The notes under the pieces: model-generated
The model's database searches: none
What the model was told of the DNA's origin: nothing
The model's input: only the letters and a program-made list of their open reading frames with translations
Part shown: positions 56,601-64,000 of the stretch, in pieces
Position numbering within the stretch: the first letter of the stretch is position 1
Layout: each line of letters begins with the position of its first letter
Position numbers and translations under genes: made by a program
Assembly: GCA_016706595.1 (NCBI GenBank)
Contig: JADJJH010000002.1
Coordinates: 806,001 to 870,000 of the forward strand
Reading direction: 5' to 3'
Origin: Bacteroidota bacterium
GTDB lineage: Bacteria > Bacteroidota > Bacteroidia > Chitinophagales > Chitinophagaceae
DNA: 64,000 nucleotides

Positions 56601-56805
56601 ATTCATTACTTTATTAATTCTCTTCATCTTTGGTGGTGAAGTAACACGTGGATTTGCCTTTGCTATGATGATTGGTGTGGTTACCGGTACTTATTCATCC
56701 ATTTTTGTTGCGGCTCCAATTTTAATCGACTTAGATAAATCGGATAAGCTAACAAAAGAAGAAGATAAAGAATTGAGAATAGAAGAATTGAAGAAAATGG
56801 CTTAA
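53674..56805 (+). CDS. secDF: SecD/SecF fusion protein translocase subunit
   Basis: A 1043-residue fused SecDF with twelve expected membrane segments. The SecD half opens with one helix and has ELNLGLDLQGGMNVVLEV, the P1 domain, and VVGPTLGSEAVSGG before the membrane bundle with GLVLTIGMAVDTNVIIFERI. The SecF half has FNGFDYGVEFAGGRSYTVRL and VIGFSMNDTVIVFDRIREYF. An extra Ser/Thr/Asp-rich linker with repeats of KSTDT lies at about residues 270-330 within the P1 domain. The protein uses the proton gradient to pull exported proteins from the Sec channel. It is essential for efficient export of the many secreted proteins here. Confidence 0.96.
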   Translation: MQLKGLIKLFTIALILISLFQLSFTFVVRNFEKKQEAKVLSMLKAESPNLSEEERQFAMKDRIRPILDSLASTTVYNLGFTKYTYQEAKEQELNLGLDLQGGMNVVLEVSLDELVRNMSNNPKDLALNAAITEANKMKANSQADFISLFADAYIAKNPSAKLANLFTKSGNKDIDYGSSNDQVIKIMRRESKDAINRTYSVLLTRIDKFGVAQPNVNLDENRGIISVELAGVNNPERVRKYLQATAKLEFWETYPQHLISQNILDADAELKNYLAGVKSTDTSSVSDTTAATVKSTDTAKTKTGDTTSLTSLMKNDTSKSDTSTVGLTDEQKEAKARKENPLRFFLMGGFDVRTNPKTGEVINEARVSYIRVKDTIQLNKYLALDIVKNKFPKDLKFYYGNPDKEVNEQSKEKLCVLYAIKKRPGTDEPKLGGETIVDTRQDYDQLSGQPDVQMTMNPVGARAWEIMTGDNIGKPIAIVLDDVVYSAPAPSEKIGGGRSNISGSFTVEEAQDLANILKTGKLPAPAKIVQEQVVGPTLGSEAVSGGLMSFVIAFIVIFILMLVYYNTAGWVANIALILNLLFTIGVLAALHASLTAAGIAGLVLTIGMAVDTNVIIFERIKEELKLGKKHDVAINEGYRRSLSPVLDGHITILMTAVILFIFGLGPVLGFATTQILGILLSLFCGILVSRLITDIRMKGGNHFNYFTGLSEKMFQKFNFHFIEWRKKAYMISIVVLILGVASIFNGFDYGVEFAGGRSYTVRLDKNVKTGEIREKLKANFDEYPIVKTIGTANQVNITTSYKIKEVANTVEQEVQTKLYDGLKSGGFIKGDVSETTFKNSYIMSSQTVLPTISDDLKKGALWATFWSLLLISIYIFVRFRKWQYAAGTIVALLHDVFVTLAVFSFLRRVVPFALEIDQHFIAAVLTVIGFSMNDTVIVFDRIREYFRKKVGSSKVDIINSAINDTMSRTIMTSLTVFITLLILFIFGGEVTRGFAFAMMIGVVTGTYSSIFVAAPILIDLDKSDKLTKEEDKELRIEELKKMA

Positions 56806-56831
56806 ACTATTTCAATTATATAATTATTAAA

Positions 56832-56861
56832 AAAAAAAGCTACTGAAAGGTAGCTTTTTTT
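56832..56861 (+). terminator. Rho-independent terminator of secDF
   Basis: Stem AAAAAAAGCTAC / GTAGCTTTTTTT with a 6-base loop; T tract at the end. Confidence 0.85.
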
Positions 56862-57250
56862 ATTTAGGGGTAGATTTTACACTACGTTATACAAACCACC
56901 TATATGTGCATGAATGCCAATCTAACAGATATTTTTGGAGCCAACTTCGAAGTAATCTACATCAATACAAGTTCTTGCTGCTTGCATTAATCTTTCGATA
57001 GAGCATCGAGACTTGTCGAGGCCGAAACGTATGAAGGATTTTTACTTTCATCAAGCAGACTCATCATATTCTTCTTTCTTCATCGTTTCCATTAAAGAAA
57101 GTAAATCAACATTTAAAGCAAACCCTTAGGCGTAAATACTTTACGCAAAACATAAAAAGTAATTGGGCCGTAAACTGAAGTGCTGAATTGTGGATATTAT
57201 GTATCTACTGAAGAGTTGATGAGTAAGCCTTAGTAAGGATTATTTGCAAA
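56862..57250. other. Intergenic region with possible gene remnant
   Basis: About 390 bases without a supported gene. On the minus strand short open pieces such as RLMQAARTCIDVDYFEVGSK (near 56990-56935) look protein-like but are broken by stops; no family was recognised. Confidence 0.3.
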
Positions 57251-57859
57251 TCAAAACAACTTCGATTGCAGAGATGCTTTAACACCCTCAAACCATTCAT
57301 GTTTTAGAATGCTTAGAACGATACTATCTCTTCTTGAGCCATCTGATTTTTGCATATGGCTTCGCAAAATACCTTCAACGATACAACCAATGCTTTTCAT
57401 TGCGGCAATACTTTTTTCGTTTTGCAAATCAGCCCTAAACTCAACACGATGCATGTGTAATTCTTCAAACGCATAACTTAGCAAGAGAAACTTAGCATGT
57501 TTGTTTAAGCCTGTACCTTGAAACTCTTTTCCGTACCACGTATAGCCTAGTTGTAATGTTGCATGCGCTACTTGAATATCGTAGAAACGGGTACTGCCTG
57601 CATACTTGTTTTTTAGTTTATCAAATACAATAAATGCATATTCTTTTCCTTGAAACCGAGCTTCTAATGTTTGCTCTATATACTTTTTCAAACTTCCTTC
57701 TCCTTCAATGGGTACTTGTGAATATTTCCAAAGTTCGGTTTCATTGATTGCAAACGTTTTTAAATTAGCGAAATCATTAGTTCCTAATGCCCTAAGCAAA
57801 ACTCTATCATTTTGCAATTGAATATCTGCAGTAAAATTCATCATTTGTAAAAGTATCAA
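57251..57859 (-). CDS. GNAT family N-acetyltransferase (RimJ/RimL-like)
   Basis: A 202-residue acetyltransferase. The order RVLLRALGTNDF, YAFIVFDKLKNKYAGSTRF, ATLQLGYTWYGKEFQGTGLN (the acetyl-CoA binding loop Q-G-T-G-x-N) and HRVEFRADLQNEKSIAAMKS fits the RimJ/RimL branch, which acetylates protein N-termini or small amines. Three Met codons lie at the start (residues 1, 6, 7); the later ones are likely. The gene is isolated, and the acceptor is unknown. Confidence 0.88.
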   Translation of the reverse strand: MILLQMMNFTADIQLQNDRVLLRALGTNDFANLKTFAINETELWKYSQVPIEGEGSLKKYIEQTLEARFQGKEYAFIVFDKLKNKYAGSTRFYDIQVAHATLQLGYTWYGKEFQGTGLNKHAKFLLLSYAFEELHMHRVEFRADLQNEKSIAAMKSIGCIVEGILRSHMQKSDGSRRDSIVLSILKHEWFEGVKASLQSKLF

Positions 57860-58229
57860 AAGGAGAAATGATAATCCGTTAAGCTACACAAAAAATAGCT
57901 ACACTAATTTTTACCGCAGAGAGACAGAGATTTTGCAAAACAAATTTTACTTCAATATAGCAGATAGTTGCATAAACGAAGTAGGTATCAATTTTACCCT
58001 CTACAGGCGCAGAGAAATTTCGTTCCCCTATAAATTGAATTACATCGATTGTAAGCAATCCACGTTTACTTCCATTCGATTCACCCTTATTAATTTCAGT
58101 GAGAATATGATGAAATATGAATTTTCTGACTAAATGTATTATAGATTCTTTCCAATTTGGTGCATGTTTACGGATTATTATTAAAGCAGATAAATTGAAA
58201 TCCATTAAAGTTGGATTGTTCTTAACGAA
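57860..58229. other. Intergenic region, no gene seen
   Basis: A 370-base spacer between two minus-strand genes; open frames here look random. It contains ATGATAATCCGTTAAG (near 57869) and a reversed similar string near 58171, related to the ATTATCCGT strings at 28.8 and 31.9-32.4 kb. Confidence 0.35.
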
Positions 58230-58261
58230 AAATGGTCTGAAGATTTCTCTTCAGACCATTT
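58230..58261 (-). terminator. Rho-independent terminator of the giant surface-protein gene
   Basis: Perfect 13-base stem AAATGGTCTGAAG / CTTCAGACCATTT with a 6-base loop; on the minus strand it is followed by T residues. It lies 20 bases after the stop codon. Confidence 0.85.
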
Positions 58262-58281
58262 AAAACTAATTTAAGTAAAAC

Positions 58282-61200
58282 TTAAGGATGATTCGAGAAT
58301 ACGAAATTATTAATATTCGCTTCTAATATAGGGCTATCTAAAAGATCAACATTTCCATCCCCGTTAATATCACTTGGTAAATAACCAAAGGCGAAATTAG
58401 AAATATCTGTTTCAAGAAAACCTAAATCCAATAAATCAACATTTTCATCAATCACAAGATCACCACTAAAAAATGCCCATATTGCCGGAGAAGTTGAAAC
58501 CTGAACCATATTACTTCCATAGGCTTTTGTGATAGCATCCGAAAAATTATAGTTTACTGAAGCACCCATGGTAACAGGCATTGCTGACCAACTTTGTATT
58601 GCATTTCGATGTTTTATAACAATATACTTATCTCCTGTCATTGGAGGAAAGAGGCAAGTAGCTGTTCCGTTTTGTTGTAATACAGTTCGAATGGAAGCAT
58701 CCATACCAAAAGGTGCAACATCGCTGTGCAGTTCAACATCAATTGAATCGCAAGCACCTGTAGTTGTTGGTTCACCTTGCAATGAAAGTACAGGTTTCAT
58801 TTGGTTTACACCATCCCAATATCCTTCTATAAAACATGTTAAGTTTACAGTCGTATTGCAATTATTTACAGTGATAAGTTCTACATCACTTGCGGTACAA
58901 CCATTGGCATCTGTAACGGTTACTTGATAGTTTGTAGTTATGTTTGATACGGCCGTAGGATTAGCAATACTTGCATTACTCATATTAACAGCCGGTGTCC
59001 AACTATAATTTGAAACTGCACTACCCTTTTCATATACTATTTCTCCATTCCAAACACGAGGTGAAAATGTGTAATTAAATGCACCACTGCCGCCGCCGCC
59101 GCCATGACCTTGTGTGATGAATAAATCAGCATTACTAGCTGCAATTGCGCCAACTGCGGTTCCATTAGTATAAGAGTTTGCTCCGTTACAAACAACAACT
59201 AAACCATAGGTTTGTCCGGCCGGTATAGTAAGCGTTGAAGTAATTGGAATAGTTGTAGGACCAGACCCGGCTAATGTATAACCAACAGTCGCTCCAAGTT
59301 GTGTCCAACCTACACTGCTAGTAATATTTGTATTTCCATAACCACCGGGTTTGTACCAGACTTCAGCAATTGTACCAGAAGTGATCATCATCTTTAGTGC
59401 GGTAATAGTAATTGTATTAGTAGCTATCACATCAAAAACATTTCCTGCAGAACCATTTCCACCAATGTAAGTTGTGAATAGTGAATCACTTACCAAACTA
59501 GAAGCTATTGTAGTAAATTGAACCGTGCCACCGGCACATACCGAAGTAGGTGTTGCAGAAGTACTTACTGTTGGCAATGAATATACATTCACATTGGTTG
59601 ATGCGGTAGATGTGCAATTATTAATATCCGTAGCAGTTACAATATAGCTTGTTGTTTGTGCGGGTGTTGCAGTTACGCTTGCGCCTGATGTAGCATTTAA
59701 CCCACTTGCCGGAGACCATGTATAACTTGCAGAACTCCCTGATGCATTTAATGTAACACCACTTCCTCCAACACAATAACCAGCACCAGAAGAAGTAAGA
59801 CTTAATGCAGGATTAGGATTGATGGTAACTACTACAGGCGTTGAATTGCCAGGAAGTGGAAATGAATTACAACTTACGGCACAATAGTAGCTGTGCGTGT
59901 TTGTGATAGTTCCACTTGAATAGCTTGCATTAGTAGCACCTGTAATCGGATTAGCATCTTCGTACCATTGATAAGAAATACCTGTAAATCCGGTTGGTGG
60001 ATTTTGAAGTGTAAGATTAACTGAACCACTGCCACAAAATGAAGTAGCTGATGCAATGGTATTACCTGGTGAAGGTTGACCTAAACATGGAACTCCCGGA
60101 TTGATTGTAATTAAATAATCCTCAGTTTCGCCATAGCCATACGATAGGCAGGGTGTAAGTGAAGCACCTGCTAGTCCTTCTGCAACTATAATACGCATAA
60201 TAGTAAGGCCGGTAAGTGCATTAGCTGGGATATTGATAGTACCAACCACATTTCGTGGTCCCATACCTGTTGTACTTTCAACAAATGCTTGCTCTATGGC
60301 TTCGAAGATTCCATTTTGGTTATAATCAATCCATATCGCAGTGCCAAATGGGAAATAGGCTGCACCATCACATTCACCTTCTTCGATGGTGAACGCCACA
60401 TTATCACCTTGAGAAACAGAAGCTAAACTACCTAAAGGTATAAAGTTAGAATACATATTGAGAACTGATCCTGGGCCCGGAGCGGCAAATGTGCAACCAT
60501 TCGGAAATGCGTATAAAGGATTGGTAGAATTGCCTGCAAAAGTTACATTGAAAATTTCTTCATCAGCAACATTTGTTGCGCTAGATGCACAAACACAGTT
60601 ATATAATGGGGAAAGTGCAATAGATACTAAGTTTGAAGTGCCGATATTACCACCACAAGTTACTTCACAATAAAAGTCATCTGCAATAGTAATTGCTTGA
60701 GTGTATATATTATTAGTGGCACCTAAAATAGAGCCTCCATTATTATACCATTGATAGGTGACCCCTGTTCCACTTGTTGGTATTTGTAAACTAAAATTAA
60801 CTGTTGTTCCAGGGCAAACTGCTGTATTACTTGCGATGGTATTTCCCGGAATTGGTGTGCCGGAGCATGGAACCGGTGGCATTATCGTTACCACATAATC
60901 TTCTGATTCGCCTGAAGCAAAAGATGTGCAAGCATCAGTTGCACCGTTTACACTAGCCGCTAATCGAGTTCTAACTCTCATAAGTCTATTTCCTAAAACT
61001 GCCGTTGCAGGGCCCGTAATTCCAACTGTTGATGCAACATTCGCAACAGAACTTGTAGCAACTTGTGTCCATTCTGCCGCATCAAAAATTCCATTGTGAT
61101 CAAAATCAATCCACACAGAAATAATACTTGCATCACCTGAAGTTACACTTAAATTATAAGTACTACTTTGTGCTAATGATGTAGTTAATGCGCCTGTTGG

Positions 61201-63087
61201 CGGAAATACAGTGTGTGCTGGCGGAGAACAAGTGGTAGAATTACTCAATGTATTTATATCCACTTGGGTAATACTTGCTGTGCACAATGTGCCGGTATAG
61301 GTTGGAAGACAATAACAGGCTGTAAGACTTCCAGTTGTGAATGTTTGCATGGCGCAGCCAATAGCACCTCCATCAAAATTTCGCGGAATAATGGTCCAAT
61401 AATATGGAGTATTGGGTAAAAGTGCAACCGGGGTATAGGTGGTACCGGCTTGATTTGCAGAAACTAGTGCAGCAGGTACTTGAGCTAAGACATCGGCTGA
61501 GTTTGAGCTAAAATAAACATCATAGCCTGTTGGGGCACCACCACCACTTTGCCAAGTTAAAGTTGGAGAAGTACAAGTAATGCTCGAATTATCCAAAGGA
61601 AATAAATTTGCAGCACAATTCGGTGGAACAGGAATGCGAACCTGAACTTCGATTGAAAATCTGAAAGCAGAATTCAACACTGCAAAATCTGTCCAAGAAG
61701 TGCCACCCGTTGGTGATGTGTAATAAAAGGTACTAGGTCGAATTGGGTTTTCGGCTTGATAAGCAAATCCAATATTTACCGTACCTATTTGTCGAACGCC
61801 TACATAATAATCGCCACTCACACTTACATTAGGTACTGGAATAAATGAAGTTCCAATTGATGAAGTTAAAACAGGTGAGGTCCATAAATTTGCACCAGGT
61901 GTATTATTAATTCCCGCAGCATTCCAAATACCTATTTGATAATTTTGACCTGTTGTTGTTAAATCCACTTTGATTTCATTAATCTCCGGATTAAACACAT
62001 TGTAAGGCGGGTTTTGTCCGATATTAGAATTAAATTTTGCCACAAAATCGCCAGTGCCACCATTAAACCCAACACCACCGGTATTAGGCAAAACCGGATT
62101 TTTATAAGAATACAAATTAGGTGTAATATCCATAGACCAAGTTTTTGCATTATTGGTTGGATCCATGTCTCCCGGAGCGGTTGCGGTAACAGTTACTAAA
62201 TCTGCTAGACTTAAATTGGTTGGCGAATAATTTGCAAAAGCGACATTAGTAGATGCGCCGGGTGCTAAAGAAGGAATGACTTGATTGTCAGTAAAAGTAT
62301 TATTCCCTGTAATGTTTAATGCCACACTGATACTATTCATCGTTACCGTACCAACATTTTTTACGTTTGCTTGAATGACAGTGGGTGCCCCATACTCGAT
62401 TGGCATTTTTCCTAAAGTATACACATTAGTTACTGTAACGTCATTTGAAAAAACTTGGCCAATCGCCATCTCTGGTCTAGCTGCTGCAACAGCCATCGTG
62501 GCTGGCGCTACAGCTGCTGTAGATTGTATGCGTAACGCCAATGTGCTGCCGGTAGGTAGCGCTGGCAAAGTGGTAACCAAGTGCGCGGTGGCTGTAGAAA
62601 GCGCCCCTGCTGGATTTGCATATTCTAAAGCAACGTAGAGTCCGCCTCCAGTATAGGTAAAATTGGTGGTATTAAAGTTTAAATTATAAACACCTGCGGC
62701 TGATGGAAGCGATAACGGTAAATTAGTGGCAACTTGGGTCATACCCAAAATTGCAGATGACCATGTCGTACTCTTAGAAAGTAAAACATGGCTTGTATTT
62801 TCTAAATAAATTTGAACCGTTCCACTTGCAGCTATAGCGGCAGCAACATTTTGATTTAGTCTAATGAAATTCATGGATTGGCCATTAGGAACGCCGGCGG
62901 CAGCCATTTCTGCTGGGGTTAGCAGAAAAACAGTTCTACACCAGCGCTGATGCCCTTGTGGAGTAGTTCCATTGCCAGTTTGAAATGCATTGTTTGTTAA
63001 GACCTGATAAGACTGTGCTTTAACTTGTATATGGAGTACTACCCCCAAAAACAAGCAACACATGAATTGGAAAATTTTTCTGTTCAT
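58282..63087 (-). CDS. Giant multidomain secreted surface protein (GEVED, Ig-like, dockerin-like C-terminus)
   Basis: A 1601-residue protein. Signal peptide about 1-24 (ends IQVKA); an N-terminal beta-sandwich region to about 220; a CARDB-like segment (EYGAPTVIQANVKNVGTVT); a second jelly-roll-like segment (VSGDYYVGVRQIG); a fibronectin/Ig-like piece (SPTLTWQSGGGAPTGYDVYF); two GEVED domains, each with WIDF/YN-NGIF-AxE and a GE(S/T)EDYVVTI-type end; several PKD/Ig-like units (VTYQWYNNGGSI, ISYQWYEDANPI, YTWSPASGL); and a C-terminal module (VELHSDVAPFG, YIVIKHRNAIQSWSA, WAFFSGDLVIDENVDLLD, DINGDGNVDLLDSPILEANI) that closely matches the end of the repeat protein at 29954-31739. No standard sorting domain is visible, so this module may be the outer-membrane anchor or export signal. 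Adhesive function is inference. Confidence 0.8.
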   Translation of the reverse strand: MNRKIFQFMCCLFLGVVLHIQVKAQSYQVLTNNAFQTGNGTTPQGHQRWCRTVFLLTPAEMAAAGVPNGQSMNFIRLNQNVAAAIAASGTVQIYLENTSHVLLSKSTTWSSAILGMTQVATNLPLSLPSAAGVYNLNFNTTNFTYTGGGLYVALEYANPAGALSTATAHLVTTLPALPTGSTLALRIQSTAAVAPATMAVAAARPEMAIGQVFSNDVTVTNVYTLGKMPIEYGAPTVIQANVKNVGTVTMNSISVALNITGNNTFTDNQVIPSLAPGASTNVAFANYSPTNLSLADLVTVTATAPGDMDPTNNAKTWSMDITPNLYSYKNPVLPNTGGVGFNGGTGDFVAKFNSNIGQNPPYNVFNPEINEIKVDLTTTGQNYQIGIWNAAGINNTPGANLWTSPVLTSSIGTSFIPVPNVSVSGDYYVGVRQIGTVNIGFAYQAENPIRPSTFYYTSPTGGTSWTDFAVLNSAFRFSIEVQVRIPVPPNCAANLFPLDNSSITCTSPTLTWQSGGGAPTGYDVYFSSNSADVLAQVPAALVSANQAGTTYTPVALLPNTPYYWTIIPRNFDGGAIGCAMQTFTTGSLTACYCLPTYTGTLCTASITQVDINTLSNSTTCSPPAHTVFPPTGALTTSLAQSSTYNLSVTSGDASIISVWIDFDHNGIFDAAEWTQVATSSVANVASTVGITGPATAVLGNRLMRVRTRLAASVNGATDACTSFASGESEDYVVTIMPPVPCSGTPIPGNTIASNTAVCPGTTVNFSLQIPTSGTGVTYQWYNNGGSILGATNNIYTQAITIADDFYCEVTCGGNIGTSNLVSIALSPLYNCVCASSATNVADEEIFNVTFAGNSTNPLYAFPNGCTFAAPGPGSVLNMYSNFIPLGSLASVSQGDNVAFTIEEGECDGAAYFPFGTAIWIDYNQNGIFEAIEQAFVESTTGMGPRNVVGTINIPANALTGLTIMRIIVAEGLAGASLTPCLSYGYGETEDYLITINPGVPCLGQPSPGNTIASATSFCGSGSVNLTLQNPPTGFTGISYQWYEDANPITGATNASYSSGTITNTHSYYCAVSCNSFPLPGNSTPVVVTINPNPALSLTSSGAGYCVGGSGVTLNASGSSASYTWSPASGLNATSGASVTATPAQTTSYIVTATDINNCTSTASTNVNVYSLPTVSTSATPTSVCAGGTVQFTTIASSLVSDSLFTTYIGGNGSAGNVFDVIATNTITITALKMMITSGTIAEVWYKPGGYGNTNITSSVGWTQLGATVGYTLAGSGPTTIPITSTLTIPAGQTYGLVVVCNGANSYTNGTAVGAIAASNADLFITQGHGGGGGSGAFNYTFSPRVWNGEIVYEKGSAVSNYSWTPAVNMSNASIANPTAVSNITTNYQVTVTDANGCTASDVELITVNNCNTTVNLTCFIEGYWDGVNQMKPVLSLQGEPTTTGACDSIDVELHSDVAPFGMDASIRTVLQQNGTATCLFPPMTGDKYIVIKHRNAIQSWSAMPVTMGASVNYNFSDAITKAYGSNMVQVSTSPAIWAFFSGDLVIDENVDLLDLGFLETDISNFAFGYLPSDINGDGNVDLLDSPILEANINNFVFSNHP

Positions 63088-63166
63088 AGAGTAAATATTT
63101 TATTGTTTAAAAATGAATTTAAGTTACATCTTAGGGCTAGGTTGATTAATTTGGAAATTGCTTATC

Positions 63167-63174
63167 CAAATGTA
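63167..63174 (-). promoter_or_regulatory. Candidate -7 element (TACATTTG) ahead of the giant protein gene
   Basis: Perfect TANNTTTG on the minus strand, about 80 bases before the ATG at 63087; no clear -33 element. The AT-rich leader between has no gene. Confidence 0.35.
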
Positions 63175-63306
63175 GAAATCCATTTTTACATATTTATAAC
63201 ATTAACAATTGTTAATAGCAATTATTTACACTATTAAAATAGTTAGTTGAGGTTTACTTCTCTAAACGGAAAACTATACTATGTGAGAAATGGATTGTTT
63301 AATACT

Positions 63307-64000
63307 CTACAACCCCATCGCTAGCACTTCGGCAATATGCAAAGTTTTCAATGCTATTTTTTCACGTCGGATATACGCATCGATATGCATTAGGCAAGAA
63401 ATGTCGGTTGAAATAATATATTCGGCCCCGGTTTCGAGTGCGCTCGAAACTTTACTTTGCGCCATCCCAACTGAAATAGGTTCATATTTTACGGCAAAGG
63501 TGCCGCCAAATCCGCAACAGGTTTCACACTCTTTCATCTCACGAAGTGTTAAACCTTTTACATTCGACAATAATTTACGTGGGGCTTCTTTGATGCCACA
63601 TTCACGCAAGGCACCACAGGCATCATGATACGTTGCTATACCTGACAAAGAGGCTCCAATATCTTCTACTTTCAACACATTTACCATAAACTCACTAAAC
63701 TCATAAGCACGTTTTACAATGGCTTTCGCATCGTTATGGCAAGAAGAATTGTCGAACATTTCTTCAAATGAATTTCTAATATATCCGGTACATGAACCCG
63801 ATGGCGAAACAATCAATTCTTCACCAGAAAAATCATGAATAAATTTCTCACTTACACTTCTTGCTTCATTTACATATCCAGCATTATAGGCAGGCTGTCC
63901 GCAACAAGTTTGATTGGCATTATACTTTATTTCACAACCCACTTTCTCTAAAACTTTCACCATACTCATACCCACTTCAGGATATAACTGATCTACAAAA
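63307..64000 (-). CDS. lutA: LutA-like (Fe-S)-binding protein, lactate utilisation (5' end outside window)
   Basis: The last 231 codons or so of a Cys-rich CCG-domain protein; the start lies beyond the right edge, because the open frame continues upstream of the Met at 63975 (FVDQLYPEVGMSMVKVLEKV). Two Cys-rich motifs are visible: NQTCCGQPAYNAGYV and CETCCGFGGTFAVKYEPIS, plus VSPSGSCTGYI and TYHDACGALRE. This is the LutA/YkgE arrangement, an iron-sulfur subunit of an L-lactate dehydrogenase with LutB and LutC. A heterodisulfide-reductase-like or GlcF-like role is possible, but the motifs and spacing favour LutA. Partner genes would lie to the right. Confidence 0.85.
   Translation of the reverse strand, partial: FVDQLYPEVGMSMVKVLEKVGCEIKYNANQTCCGQPAYNAGYVNEARSVSEKFIHDFSGEELIVSPSGSCTGYIRNSFEEMFDNSSCHNDAKAIVKRAYEFSEFMVNVLKVEDIGASLSGIATYHDACGALRECGIKEAPRKLLSNVKGLTLREMKECETCCGFGGTFAVKYEPISVGMAQSKVSSALETGAEYIISTDISCLMHIDAYIRREKIALKTLHIAEVLAMGL

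Noticed and set aside
57879..58205. 108-codon minus-strand frame between the acetyltransferase and giant-protein genes
   Set aside because: No signal, no domain, composition like surrounding non-coding DNA; the spacer holds only short repeat strings.

Overview
The window is AT-rich DNA from a member of the Bacteroidota, most likely near Chitinophagales/Sphingobacteriales. The evidence is type IX secretion (a PorQ gene, a PorV-like barrel, several cargo proteins with C-terminal sorting domains), the Bacteroidota -7 promoter motif TANNTTTG ahead of several genes, bacillithiol synthesis (bshA), a short NuoG without the molybdopterin domain, a fused SecDF, and the lack of Shine-Dalgarno sequences. 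I saw no rRNA, tRNA, CRISPR array, intact insertion sequence or prophage.

Layout. 1-15.6 kb is intact: a DUF445 protein and a cyanophycinase (overlapping), a PorV-like outer-membrane protein with a membrane-anchored TIR protein upstream of it, bshA, acs, a FocA-type channel, a signalling block (two sister histidine kinases, a receiver, and a receiver fused to a class III nucleotide cyclase), mnmE and pdxJ. 15.7-33.7 kb is very different. Nearly every gene there has one-base frameshifts, mostly in homopolymers: an outer-membrane protein, lemA, a TPM/YgcG protein, three tandem secreted paralogues, kynurenine 3-monooxygenase, a polyprenyl synthetase, two OmpA-family paralogues, a beta-helix protein, a 78-residue repeat protein and porQ. 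A PHA-synthase gene in the middle is intact. Many breaks are compensated by a second indel and terminators survive, so a stretch of poor consensus sequence is the simplest reading; real decay is the alternative.

33.7-64 kb is intact again: GH25 lysozyme, short NuoG with two small membrane-protein genes, a large subtilase, a tight five-gene operon (FAD oxidoreductase, C45 acyltransferase, AcpS, CoA-ligase-like protein, S4 RNA-binding protein), hpf, ispE, leuS, a regulatory-domain lipid-exported protein, proline dehydrogenase, a T9SS cargo protein, a small His/Arg-rich exported protein, secDF, a GNAT acetyltransferase, a 1601-residue surface protein, and the 3' part of a LutA-like Fe-S protein.

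The most interesting candidates are (i) the TIR-TM-periplasmic-domain protein paired with an outer-membrane barrel, which together could span the envelope as a sensor/effector; (ii) the compact AcpS/C45/CoA-ligase/FAD-oxidoreductase operon, which looks like a tailoring set for an acyl or polyene product; and (iii) an unnamed dockerin-like C-terminal module shared by two otherwise different secreted proteins about 27 kb apart. None of the functions below has been tested; family assignments are from reading the translated sequence.
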